From Phallusia fumigata (taxonomy: Eukaryota; Chordata; Ascidiacea; Phlebobranchia; Ascidiidae), in the NCBI GenBank assembly GCA_008931825.1, contig QXVZ01007322.1:49848-113847 (forward strand): DNA of 64,000 bases, written 5' to 3'. The notes below the pieces were generated by a model. The model ran no database searches. It saw only the letters and a list, made by a program, of their open reading frames with translations, and had not been told where the DNA came from. This document shows, one piece after another, positions 1 through 11,260 of the stretch (positions within the stretch are counted from its first letter, which is position 1; each line of letters opens with the position of its first letter). Made by a program: the position numbers and the translations under genes.

Positions 1-1965
1 CTAAAGGGGTTTCGCAAACGATCAGTTTGCAGTTATTCGTTTGAATGTTTGTGTCTTGACTGCAAGCATAAAAGCGTTCGTCGATACAATTTAGGCTATG
101 TGGCAAAACTGATACAACAGCGAAAATATGCAATCTATTAAGCATCTGTACAAACTATAACGGAATTTGTAATCTCTCTCTCATGTTGTGTTATGATATT
201 TTGTTGAACAAGGATATTTTAGGTAGATTAATTAGACCTCGGTTAAAACTGTCGGTGATCAGATCGATATCAAAATAGATCACATAAATTTGAACACTTT
301 TGTGTCTACGCATTCAAATTTAGTTTTCAAACCATAAATGTATAACACAGTCTGAAAATCTACATGAAACATCATTTTATTGAACAGTAAACACTTAACA
401 TATTAGTACAGCTTGTAGCTTTTCAATTTCTTGTGAGGTATGTGCCCAGAATGTGGATTTGCATATCCAGCGAACGCGTGTGCTGATAGATGTCCATTGT
501 AACTGTTTTATTACGTCAGTCAGATGTGTTGGCAGCATGACAGTCAACCCTTTCTACTGCATGCTTCTGGATATCCGTTGAATTGCCAAGATGCTGCACG
601 GATTTGCTGGCAGAAAGGCGTGGCAGAAAGTTGGCAGTTTAGCACGGAGAAAGTTTCTGTCCTCAAAGGGAACATTGCATTGATGGATGTATATAAGAAA
701 GGCAGTTTTAGTTTCGACTTAGCTGGTATATGAGCATTTTAGTCAACGATTGTACCTCTAAAGGCATGTTTATATTCTTAAGCATTAAACAAGTGTTAGT
801 GTGTTGTAGTAAGATAATATTGCAAATAAATCCGAGTATCGAGTTTCTATGTTGATATTTGTTTTTGCAAGCTTTGTTAAACTTGTCTAACCTCAACGTA
901 ATTGAAAAGCTTAAAACTTAATTGGGTTAAAATGACACAAAAAAAACAAATTAAGTGACCTGTTTCAGCAGCTGAATCGATTAAGTTTATTACAAAACCT
1001 AAGAAAGATATCAAGCCGGTTAAAGTAAATAGCAAACTCTGTTTAAATATTTACGCACGCTGTACATCTCCTTGGTCAGTTATCCGACGACAGTGCAATA
1101 TTTTTGCTACAGGGGCAGTTGCTTTTAGTCCTTATAGCGTTTGTAGGAAGAACGTACATTTTATTTTGTATCGAAATGTATGTGGGTATATACAAGCAAA
1201 GATCGGAAGCCATGTATACGTTTTTCCTACATTTACTGTGCTGAATTAATGGCAATCTTCCTCCGCCTTGAGAATCCAAACAGCTTAAAAAAGAGTGAAA
1301 GTATTTTTTCTCTTAATTGTGCAGACAAAGGGAGTGTAACAAAACACAGTTGCTTGCCCATGTTATAATGACTCGTGGTTTTATGACACTTTTTGTCTAA
1401 ATTGTCCATATGGCTCAGTATCATTACGGACAGTTAGATTCCACGACGATAGGTTTTACAACCGATGCAGAAACTCTCTCGAATCGAGAGAAACAAAAAA
1501 AGAAATTAAACTTCGGTGTCGTTTAAATTGTACGGCGTTTAGATTTTTTGTCAGTGGTCCGTAAGTGCGGTATTGTTTACATCCAACATACCAAAAGAGG
1601 TAGCTTGCGTTGCGCAGATAGCTGTAGCGAAGTTTTAGCGCCTAAATCAATTCTAACACAAACACAGGATTACAAATATAGTTAAAAGCAGGTGTTTTCA
1701 CTTATTTACATGATTTATCTGAAACGTTGCGACGGTTTAGTACACGGGGCTCGTTAGGAAACCCGTTTCAAGTTAGCAAAATCATGTTAAGTGCTGTATC
1801 AGGCAATCTAATGTTAATTTGCGTGTTTAAATGCGCATAGCTGTATTTTGGCGTTACATTAACACGGTCCTAACACGTATGTTTCTTTTGCAGTGTTTTT
1901 TTGCAAACTGTAGTTTGGGCTTTTGTATGTGTTTGAAATTCCGAAAGAAGTCCCCAGAAAGAATT
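1..1965. other. 5' flank of the secretagogin-like gene, no gene recognised
   Basis: Only short open frames without family resemblance or convincing splice sites are visible. One copy of the dispersed short repeat (core GGCTCGTTAGGAAACCCG) lies at about 1735-1779. A pyrimidine-rich acceptor (TTTCTTTTGCAG) ends near 1892. It lies about 75 bases before the chosen secretagogin ATG and could begin a 5' UTR exon or be a trans-splice site. Confidence 0.5.
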
Positions 1966-4900
1966 ATGACCCTCCCGGGAGGTTTGGTTTTGCCAGCTTT
2001 GAAGGCTACGCAGTTCGCCGATATTTGGAAGGAGTTTGACATCAATGGTAAACGTTTGCTCAATTGCTTTGACCAAAAAGAAATTAAATACGGTGTTGAA
2101 ATGTAGCCGCAATGTAAATTTGGTATTAGATAGGAACGAAATACGTGGTAATGACGTCATAATGTCACGTGCAGTGTGAGGCCGTTTGCTTCACAATGAC
2201 GTCATTATGTTTACTAAACATCTTCCCTTTTTTGCAACACCGTAGTTAAAGGAGAAAAAAGGTTGTGAAAGTGGTATACCAGGTTTAGAAAACGCAAGTA
2301 AATTCAAGATCTATCAAAATCTGTACAATCTTTTTAACCATGCACTTAAACTGTTCTAACTAACAACGCCACGTCCATACCAGCACATTTTTACACACCT
2401 ATCAGTTACAATGCGATGATTAATTAAAACGGATACTCACCCGCACGCACACGTCAATCAAAACAAGATATCCTAGGGCTTCGGGAGAGTCGCACAGTTT
2501 CCAGCGGACGACCAACGCCCAAAATGTGCTTCCCTGGTCAAATACGCTAACCACGCGATTTGCTGACATGTTGCGTTCAGGTTTGCATGCACGGCATGTA
2601 CATGAGATGTATGCACAATGTATCCGGGTCTGGGATTTTTCTACAGTTTGTGGATATTGTTGATTTTGAACATATTGGCCTTGGGTGTTTTGATCTTGGG
2701 ATATTTGAGTGTTTTGAATAAAATCTTAATCATAGCAACCACAGGGCAAGGTCTCATGAAAAAAGGTGAAACTTTGTTTGGCGCAGCTAATGCGATTCGG
2801 AAGCCGCATGCACTTAACCTTGTGACGTCCAACACTCACGTAATCTGATGGCGCAAGTTGAATGGTAACTTTCAAACAAGCATTGTGTCATATTTAAATA
2901 ATCGGTCTTGTGTTAAAATAATTTGTCATCGATGTACCTTCCTTTGGTAATTTTTTGCCATGAGCGCTTTGTTTTCTTGAATTTATCATGTAGAAATTGA
3001 GTGTGGGTTGCAGCACAGTTGTGCTTTTAGAAAAACTATTGATGTTTTGGACCACAACATACTTACATATAATTATCGGCTGTGCTGTATTCCTTATATG
3101 TGAATATTTATAGCATTGGAATGCCGGCACTTTTTATTTGTATTTTCAGACAACGGCCACATAGATGGAAATGAAGTAGACGCTTTCTTTTACGAACTGT
3201 CAAAAAGACTCCTGAAAAAGGTAACAAAGTTAGATTCAAACTTCGTTTGTAAACAGTGAACAGTTGTTGGTAATTTTACATGTACTGTGGTAATTCTATA
3301 TCACCCCACGTTTTGGCATTGATTTAAACACGTGACAATCTTATGACGACGCTATCACAATCTTTACACATACTATTAAAACTTCCGCAATCTATGACGT
3401 CAAAGGGCCACTGAAAGTTTGCGCTTGCAGTAGTTTGGGCCTAACAAGCTGTTAACGACGTAATTCATTCACAAATCGGTGTTGGTACGTTTGGTGCGAA
3501 GAAGCGACGCCAAAGTTAATGACATGGCACTATTTCTGCTCTTCATTGTTATGACAACATTGGGTCAAAAATACTCACGTGGTTTGATTAATTAAAACGC
3601 TCAAACCCCTGTTAGAACATCAACTGCGTTATAACCTTGTGATGTACTTGGTCGAAGTGTTTTCAAAGCGTTTTCACAATCAAATACCGGCTTCTCAAAA
3701 ACTAACCATAATATGGATTTTAATGAAAAATAAAGGTTTTTTCACCCGTCTTCCTGCCTTTTCAAGCAGAAGCGGCATATTGATTAAAATTTCATCATTT
3801 TATCGATTATCCGCCAATCCATCTTTTACCCTCTTTTTTTATATTTTCGCGACATGGCAGAACAAAGAGTGTCTGTATTACGTTGTGCTAATTTGTGGAT
3901 CATCTGTAATATCTCGTGTTCTTTGATCAACTATCAGTATGGTTATGGTTTGCGGGAGAGCACAATAAACTCCTTATGCACTATGCTTGTAGTAATTACA
4001 CCATTTTTGAAGATGTGTCAATCAAGGACAAAAAATTGTAAAAAACGCACTACATTACTCTACTCAAAGGTCCAAAACATGCAATTCGGCATTCATACTG
4101 TGGTTCAAAATCAACAGGTTTAATATCAACGTTACTTATTATACCTGAATGTTTATTTTGTGCCGCCGTTGACTGGACGTGCGAAACGTGATATTACTTG
4201 CCCAGGGTCGACACAGTCAGACGTTTCGCCCAAAGTGTGTAGGTTTTTCAACATAAACCAAGTTTTATGTTCCAAACAGTGGTCCTTGTTGGCATAACTT
4301 AGCTTAGTTTTTGGCCTGACCAAAAATATATGCATTGTAGATCGAAACGAGCTGAATATTTATGCTGCTAGATGCTAGAGAATAGCAAAAAATCATTTGT
4401 TCTCCCACTCCCACGCTTTGCGCCAACCGAGGACAAATAATAACAAAGAACTGTTTGAAACGTTCCAAATTTTCATCATATGCACTGGCAGCTGTTTAGG
4501 GTTTACCCTCTTGACATGTCACGCTTCCTAAACCGTTCATTAATAATTTAGGAGCCCACAGCCGAAGAGCATGCGTCCATCAAACGAACTTTCATGTCTG
4601 CCTACGATAAAAGCAAGGACGGTAGGATTTCTATGAACGAGGTAAACAATTTATGTGTCACACAAAAGTTTGGAGTGACAGTTTGTCATGGTATATGGAT
4701 AAACTAAACTTTATCGGTACTCTGGGCCCACATATTTTTGTGGTGGTGTTTGAATCCACAACTTTTACTAGTTAAACTAAACTTTTTGTGGATTTTTTGT
4801 AGTTAGCGAAGATGTTACTACCAGAAGACGAAGAGTTTCTTCTTCTTTTCCGGAGAACGATTCCACTCGAATCAAGCGTCACTTTTATGCAGGTACAAAA

Positions 4901-7900
4901 CTTGAAACTTTAGTTTGTGGTTTTATATGGCATTTATGGGCTGTTTACAATTACGTTTGCACCTAAACCGGATTCGGAGCGAGCCTAATGCAGACAACTG
5001 CATCAAAGTTTTTTAATAGAGGGTCAAAATAAAAATTAAAAGAATGTAGGGTTTTAACGTTGCTTAGTGCACTGTATATACATGACTATAAAGCCTAAAC
5101 ATCATTATAGCTGACTGCACAAAGCTCGTTTGGAACCCGCTTAAGGCGTACAAAAGCGTAAATTAGCGGGGTATGTAACGTCAAAGCAGGATAATTTGTA
5201 ACACAGAAACACATCTTTTTCAAACTCAATGGAGTTTATGGCAGGGTTTCTATACGTTTTGGCTGCTTATAACATCATTGTGTTAGAACAGCCCTTTTCT
5301 AGAATCCTGTCTGACGATAAGCCGCATTTTAGCCGCACCATTATATTTCCTCAAACCGCTTGATCTGCTCTCAGGAAACGCCAATCTTGTGTAAATGCTG
5401 TAAAATTCTCATTCTGTGTACGGTTTTACCAATGTTCTTGCAATTTTCTTTCTGTGGCTGCTAAGATTATTATATTGCAGTGTATCTCAAACTGGCTTGG
5501 TGCAATTTTTTAAGTAAACGTGCTTAGAATCTCTGTTAAAACTTTTTTATTTGGATGGGATAGTTTTTCACAACATTTCAGTTCCAATTTTCGTTTAGAT
5601 TTGGCGGAAATACGACAAAAACCGAAGCGGATTTCTCGACGTAAAGGAATTACAAGTAAGAATATGTTTACACTTGAAGTGTGCAGTTCCCGAAAACGGG
5701 TTTCCATTGTATTTATATACAACTGTCATACCGAAACAGCGCATACCGACGACCTGTGTTGAACAAACAAAGCCCAATATAAATTGCCTTATTGGGAAAT
5801 CCATCAAAGGCTGATGAAATATTCATTTTATTTTATTTTTGAACGCGGCAAAAGAAAGCCTAAAGGGAAAACACTCATTCTACAAAAACACTAGGCCACT
5901 ACAAATACAACCACAATTATTTAAAAACTGCTGCAAAAGTTTGTTTTATTTTAACTTTGGTAAGCAGGACAGCGTCTAACTGCATCATACAGGTAATGAC
6001 CCGCCGTTCACCTGTCACGCTGCAGTTCGAAACTCCTTAGGTTTCCTGCTTTAATTTAAACGCCCTCACCTTCCTTTCCTCCAACACTCAAAAAATTATC
6101 AAAAATTTATCAGTTTACTTTAAAATGTAATCTGTCACTAAACAGTTCCCTTGGGTCAGCCTGTAACAACAAATTGAAGCCGTTTTATTCGACTAGGTGG
6201 TTGGCTGGAGCTGCTGAATAATTATACCTTGTCGTTTTAACATTAATTATTCAGTAGTAAAACAGGCGAAGGTGTCAGATCTTCTGATGACACACATTTG
6301 TTTCTTGTTTCTATTCTTATGTCGTTTTAGCTTTAAAACAGGGCATGTAAATTGAGAAGGCTTGTCAACTATACGAATTTTAGCTGTTGTGACAAAATTT
6401 TGTGTACACTTTTTTAACATTAAAGTTTTGTTTCGTCCAGAACTTCATCTGTGATTACGTCACAGCGGCTGGCGCACACGTTTCCTCTAAGAAGCTAAAA
6501 GAATACGCAAAGAGCATTGTGGGTAGTATTCTTATTATTAAATTAAAAGATGACGTTGAATGTGGCAGGCAAAACAGAATAGTCTCTCACAATTTTGCGT
6601 AAATGCGTCATGCCTTGTAAAAACTGAAACAAATTGACAGGTATAAAAACAAATTGACAGGTTAAAACTAAATTTTCCGAGCAGTATGTTTAGCATTATT
6701 GTGTTCAGATGAAATTATTTGACCGAAACGGGGACAAGCTTCTCGACTTACAAGACATGGCCCGCCTGGTCAATTGTTCCGAAAACTTTCTCCTCCAGTT
6801 CCAAATACAGGTTAGTTGGTTGGTTTCATTTTTATATTCAGTGGGGGGATCAATGACTGTTTGTGCGTCTCGAGTTTTTCAATGTACGTGACTGGGTAAC
6901 CTTTTATTGGTTCAATGTATATTGGATTAATGTCGTCTAAATTTCTTGTGCAGATACTAGGACGGGATTAGAAACTAGCTTTGCAGTACAATGCGTTTAG
7001 GTTAACCACTCGGCTATCTTGACGGTTAATATGCATTTTGTTATGTTATTGATTTTTTACCTTGTTTTAGCGGTTTGGTTGAACACTTTTAAGTTTACCA
7101 TCCTGTTTATTTAAAGGATGGTGCCCCTGCCGCCCGACGAAGAGATTTCGAGAAGATTTTCAGCCACTACGACCAGGTTTTTATTTGAGAAATGCGCTAC
7201 AAAAATATAGAACTTTCATTTCAAATAATTTATAAAAGCAAAATTGGTAAAACGTATTTGAACAAAACGTTCCTGTTAAAAATTAGGTTTTTGGGGGCAT
7301 ACAGATTTTTTGGTACCATTTTTTTGGTTGTCTTGTAACCAACATCCTTAGCAATACTCGGGTTTTACAAGAAATAATTTCTTTTACCTTTTAGAGCCAG
7401 ACCGGGGCGTTGGAGGGAGCGGAATTGGATGGATTTGTGAAAGACATGATGGAGCTTATTCGGGTGAGCGGTTCAAACATGGATATGTTAAGACACGAAA
7501 GCAGCGAAGTAAGGGAGTTATGGACAGGGGCATGACACACGAAAGATGCATTCAAGCAACCATGAATGAGGCTTGCTTTCAAAACATTTTTTTCTTTTTG
7601 ACTGGAGTGGGTTATGGTTTAGTTTGGTTGGACTGCAGTGTCTGTATCGAATTTTTGGATTATTTTTAAATTTTTTTAAAGCAACTTTGTTACAAATGAC
7701 ATAAGCATGTATGTCCCCTATTTCACATAGCTAGCTGTAAATGCGCGTTTAAAACTTGAATTCACACATAATTAACAAACTTCTCCCAAAGAAACCTTTT
7801 TTCCATTGGTTTGGTATCAAACATAACGGTTAATATACAAAGAGGTAGAAAATCATTACAAAATTATGTCCCTATTTTATGTAAACCTAACATGTCGTAA

Positions 7901-8390
7901 TAATTACAATTTTAATTCCAAATCTGGTCACACTACTAAGACTTTGCTTGATGCACCAAGCACAAATATTCGGAACTAACCGACTCGCTGGGTAAAAACG
8001 TCAGCTTAACTTGTGACTCGGGCATAGAGACAACACTGGTACCAACACATGTTTACAATGCTGGTAATTGATCATGCCGTAAAGCAGCACAATTTACCAA
8101 ATGCTCAAGGATCATAGCTTCCTATAAAACCACTTAGCATCTTTTTGCCTTTTAATTTCAGTTTTACTGTTTTGTTTGTTTTGTTTTTGCAACATCAGCT
8201 CATAATTTTGCATTGATAGGATTATTTTCACCAGATTATGTGCATAACATGCCCTGTTTGTGCTAAGGGACCCTTGACAGCCGCTGAGTTGGAGCAGGTA
8301 AAAGAGAAACTGCTATGTCACGGTGACGTCAACAAAGATGGAGTGATACAAAGGAATGAGCTTGCTGTTATGATGGGAGTTCACCTGTAA
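1966..8390 (+). CDS. SCGN: Secretagogin-like hexa-EF-hand calcium-binding protein (10 exons)
   Basis: Cytosolic EF-hand Ca2+ sensor of the secretagogin/calbindin group; in vertebrates secretagogin acts in regulated secretion in neuroendocrine cells. Exons read from splice sites: 1966-2047, 3150-3220, 4552-4641, 4803-4892, 5599-5655, 6441-6518, 6709-6810, 7117-7176, 7395-7463, 8268-8390. All phases join, giving about 273 aa against 276 in human. Six loops are visible in order: [72 protein letters not shown]. Secretagogin-specific stretches include [20 protein letters not shown] and GFVKDMMEL. Loop 4 has Lys instead of Gly at position 6. The last exon could instead start at 8235, adding 11 residues; 8268 fits the family length better. 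The exon 6 donor is GTGGGT. The start is the last in-frame Met before the first helix; an upstream Met near 1927 is possible. Confidence 0.9.
2152..2204. promoter_or_regulatory. Paired palindromic CRE/ATF-like sites flanking an E-box in intron 1
   Basis: TGACGTCA occurs at 2152-2159 and again at 2197-2204, each inside the longer palindrome ATGACGTCAT. A CACGTG E-box lies between them at 2166-2171. The cluster begins about 100 bases after the end of exon 1 of the secretagogin-like gene, a common place for ascidian cis-regulatory DNA. The sites are seen in the sequence; function is inferred. Confidence 0.35.
6953..7024 (-). other. tRNA-like relic (Ser/Leu-type 5' half) in an intron
   Basis: On the minus strand the sequence reads TAGCCGAGTGGTTAA, a good RNA polymerase III A-box/D-arm, followed about 40 bases later by a degenerate B-box (GTTTCTAATCCC). 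The acceptor stem does not close. It is best read as a decayed tRNA or tRNA-derived SINE head inside intron 7 of the secretagogin-like gene. Confidence 0.35.
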
Positions 8391-8394
8391 TAAA

Positions 8395-8400
8395 AATAAA
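8395..8400 (+). terminator. Poly(A) signal AATAAA of the secretagogin-like gene
   Basis: A canonical AATAAA lies five bases after the TAA stop at 8388-8390. The 3' UTR would therefore be very short, as in other compact genes of this window. Confidence 0.6.
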
Positions 8401-9630
8401 TGGTATTTGTAATTTGACCCCCAGTTGCACTATATTTTTATTTTTGCCTGGATTTTTCGATATTATGTATATTGCTTTATTGATTTTTCGAAGAACGGTA
8501 AAAAACTTAGCTTTTTTAAAAACTCTCTCCTAAACTAATTAAACGCAACCCGTCCTTTTATGGATTTTTTACCGCTTTTTTCCCGTCACAGTGTGCATAA
8601 TTTACGTTGTAAGTGCTTGCAATATGCATATGATCATGTTTGTGTCGATTATAAACTTTATTTTATTGTCATGCATTAATGTGTGATGAATATATCATAG
8701 TCATCGAGACCTACCAACAAGTAGTAACTTGCAATAATACGGTTTTCGCAGGATAGGTAACATGACAGCAACTAGTACATGGGAATATAAAAGATTATGT
8801 TGTGTATCTTTTGCCTAACTTAACTACAATTGAAATCCCAGCGTATGTGTGTTTTCTTTTTTGCGTGGTGTATTTGTGCGTTTTTCATTAGAAATAGAAT
8901 AACTCCACATTAAGATTATGCCAAAAAAGAAAATACTTCGTCGGGAATATTTCCCATGTTTGACGCTGGTATTGGCCAATTTAATTTAAAATCACAATGT
9001 TTTTTAAACGGTTTAATAAATGCAAAAAATGTCAACTGTTGTTAAAAACAAACACAAAAATCGTGATTTCTATGTAGATTTTATTTTGCTTGCGAGAAAC
9101 TTACGGTAACGTTATACGAACAGCTAAATATAAACTGGAGCAATTATTTATTTTTGCTTTTTTGAAGCCATAATCATGTTTAAAACTTTCAAATAAACCA
9201 TAAATGTATTAATGTTGGAATTTCCATGAACTTTATTAATGCTTTGAACAAATAACGCCAGATATTACTGAGTAGTAGTCTCTGAAAACACCGAACAGTG
9301 TGCTTCTATTGGTGCCTTTATTTACTGTCAAAAGAAACACGAACATGTTGCGTTTTCTGAATTGTTTCGAGGATTGGTTTACTAAGTTTAGCTGATTTAT
9401 AATACAAATAGGTTTCATTATGCTTGGAACTAGTAGTGCCGTGCAAGTTTAGATTAAACTGCAGAACGTTACGTTCTAATTGTAGACTTCATAAATTGAT
9501 GCGAAAAAACGAGTTAAGGTATTAAGCGCCTCAGCGCCAACTTTTTTAAGAAGTTGTTTTTCGGCGTTTATTTTCCGACAAAACAAATCTGTCCATAAGT
9601 TGTTTAACTATTCTATTTTAACTTTATGTT
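8401..9630. other. Intergenic region between the secretagogin-like gene and RCL1
   Basis: AT-rich DNA with no open frame resembling a known protein and no clear repeat. It presumably contains the RCL1 promoter, but no TATA box or other defined element stands out. Confidence 0.4.
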
Positions 9631-9632
9631 AG
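9631..9632 (+). promoter_or_regulatory. Splice acceptor four bases upstream of the RCL1 ATG (candidate trans-splice site)
   Basis: A TTTTAACTTTATGTTAG acceptor ends at 9632, followed by CAAG and the ATG at 9637. RCL1 has no other exon in view, so the acceptor is unpaired. This is the arrangement expected for spliced-leader addition, which is known in Ciona; a 5' UTR intron is the alternative. Confidence 0.4.
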
Positions 9633-9636
9633 CAAG

Positions 9637-10758
9637 ATGTCAGGTGTGTTGGAATATGAAGGTTGCAACCATCTCCGTCAACGTCTTATTTTATCAACGT
9701 TAAGTGGAAAAAGTGTAAGAATTAGGAAAATTCGGCATAAAGATGAGAACCCCGGTCTTCATGAATTTGAAGGAAACCTGCTCCGATTATTAGACACAAT
9801 AACAAATGGAACTAAGATGACAATAAGCGTTACAGGAACGACTCTATTCTACCAGCCTGGAATTCTTCATGGAGGAAAACTTGAACATGAATGTAATAAT
9901 GACCGTTCAATTGGCTACTACCTAGAAGTTTTATTGTGTCTTGGACCATTTTGCAAAACCCCCTTGAAAGCCACTCTTAAAGGTATAACAACTGACCAAT
10001 GGGATCCTTCAGTAGATTATTACAAAGATGTTGCACTGCCTTTAATGAGACAGTATGGCGTTGTTGGTGACCTGGAAATTAAAATCAAGAAGCGTGGAAG
10101 CGCTCCTGGTGGAGGAGGTGAAATTCTATTTCAGTGTCCTGTCATTAAAAAGCTTCGTACAACACAAATTACTGACTTTGGCAAGGTTAAGAGGATACGT
10201 GGTGTGGCTTACACCACAAAAACATCGCCGCAATTTGCTAATCGACTTGTAACATCTGCCCGTGGAGTTTTAAACACATTCATACCAGATATTTACATTT
10301 ACACTGATGTATCAAAAGGTGCAGCGAAATCGCCTGGTTTTGGTATATGCCTGTATGGAGAAACTACAACTGGAAAATTGCTTGCTGCCGAATCGTGTTC
10401 TGTGCCACGTGGTGATACTGATGAAGAACCGTCAGTCCCTGAAGATGTTGCTGTAAAAGCTGCAAACTGCCTAATAGAAGAAATTTTTAAAGGAGGGTGT
10501 GTTGACTCAAACAGTCAGTGCCTTTCTTTGTTGTTTATGGCTCTAGGGGAGCAGGATGTCCAAAAAGTAATGTTTGGACCTCTCACAAGTTATTCCATTC
10601 AATTTTTAAGACATTTGAAAGATTTCTTTCAAGTGATATTTAAGCTGGAGTCAAAATTATCTGATGAGCAGGATTTTGATGAAAAATCAGAGTATACCCG
10701 TGTGCTGCTTACATGCGTTGGTTTTGGCTTCTTTAACTTAAACAAGGCTACACGATAA
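9637..10758 (+). CDS. RCL1: RNA 3'-terminal phosphate cyclase-like protein, single exon
   Basis: Nucleolar protein of the small-subunit processome; RCL1 works with the GTPase BMS1 in early pre-rRNA cleavage and 18S rRNA maturation. It belongs to the RNA 3'-phosphate cyclase fold family but is not a cyclase. One open frame of 373 codons, the same length as human RCL1, starts at the first Met after a splice acceptor. Visible family stretches include LEYEGCNHLRQRL at the N-terminus, GYYLEVLLCLGPFCK, the glycine-rich RGSAPGGGGEI, RIRGVAYTTKTSPQFANR, SPGFGICLYGETTTG, PEDVAVKAANCLIEEI and MALGEQDVQKVMFGPL. The gene has no intron although its neighbours have many. AATAAA overlaps the stop codon. PRPF31 follows 502 bp downstream on the same strand, so an operon-like unit is possible. 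Confidence 0.97.
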   Translation: MSGVLEYEGCNHLRQRLILSTLSGKSVRIRKIRHKDENPGLHEFEGNLLRLLDTITNGTKMTISVTGTTLFYQPGILHGGKLEHECNNDRSIGYYLEVLLCLGPFCKTPLKATLKGITTDQWDPSVDYYKDVALPLMRQYGVVGDLEIKIKKRGSAPGGGGEILFQCPVIKKLRTTQITDFGKVKRIRGVAYTTKTSPQFANRLVTSARGVLNTFIPDIYIYTDVSKGAAKSPGFGICLYGETTTGKLLAAESCSVPRGDTDEEPSVPEDVAVKAANCLIEEIFKGGCVDSNSQCLSLLFMALGEQDVQKVMFGPLTSYSIQFLRHLKDFFQVIFKLESKLSDEQDFDEKSEYTRVLLTCVGFGFFNLNKATR

Positions 10759-10763
10759 ATAAA
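10758..10763 (+). terminator. Poly(A) signal AATAAA overlapping the RCL1 stop codon
   Basis: The stop TAA at 10756-10758 runs directly into AATAAA at 10758-10763, giving a minimal 3' UTR. Confidence 0.6.
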
Positions 10764-11222
10764 AACATTCAAATTTTGTTTTCAGCAATACTGAGCCCAG
10801 CCCAATGTTATATATTAGATTAGCATGTGTGGTTCATCTTCTGGGTAGATGTTATTGTCATTAATATTGGTATAGTGATGTTTTTTCTGCTGCCTCAACC
10901 TTTCTGATAAGTATTGGCAGACCTCAGCATGTTGGAATTTTGGACAAAAGAAATTCTATTAAATATTTGGTTTGGTCTGTGGGGTATTTGTTTGATGTTG
11001 TTGGGTTTTACAAGACTTACTGTACACCAGTTTTCTAGTGAATACCACAAGACTATCTGTCAATTTCTTCTGTCTTTCATTTTATTGCTGGCCAAAAATC
11101 ACATTTTGCATCTAAATCTTACAGCATTCAGGTGATATACAATGATAAAGTCAAGTGCATTTACAAAAAACCTTGCTTTATTATTTGCTAAAAACACACT
11201 GGTTTACAATTTGGTCATTTTC

Positions 11223-11224
11223 AG
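11223..11224 (+). promoter_or_regulatory. Unpaired splice acceptor 36 bases upstream of the PRPF31 ATG
   Basis: TTTGGTCATTTTCAG ends at 11224 and the PRPF31 ATG is at 11261. No matching 5' exon was recognised in the 460 bp back to RCL1. It could be a spliced-leader acceptor for a downstream operon cistron or the end of a 5' UTR intron. Confidence 0.4.
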
Positions 11225-11260
11225 ATAAAGTATTGTAACTTTACTGTAAAATATATCAGT

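Noticed and set aside
2618-2848. Hydrophobic open frame in secretagogin intron 1 ([16 protein letters not shown])
   Set aside because: Composition reflects a TTG/ATT-rich stretch. There are no splice sites or family features, and it sits inside a well-supported intron.
6630-6665. Short tandem duplication ACAAATTGACAGGT in secretagogin intron 6
   Set aside because: A simple two-copy slip repeat with no sign of function.
6953-7024. Functional tRNA-Ser/Leu gene
   Set aside because: The A-box is good, but the acceptor stem does not pair and the B-box is damaged.
10055-10252. Second frame inside RCL1
   Set aside because: Shadow of the RCL1 reading frame without independent support.
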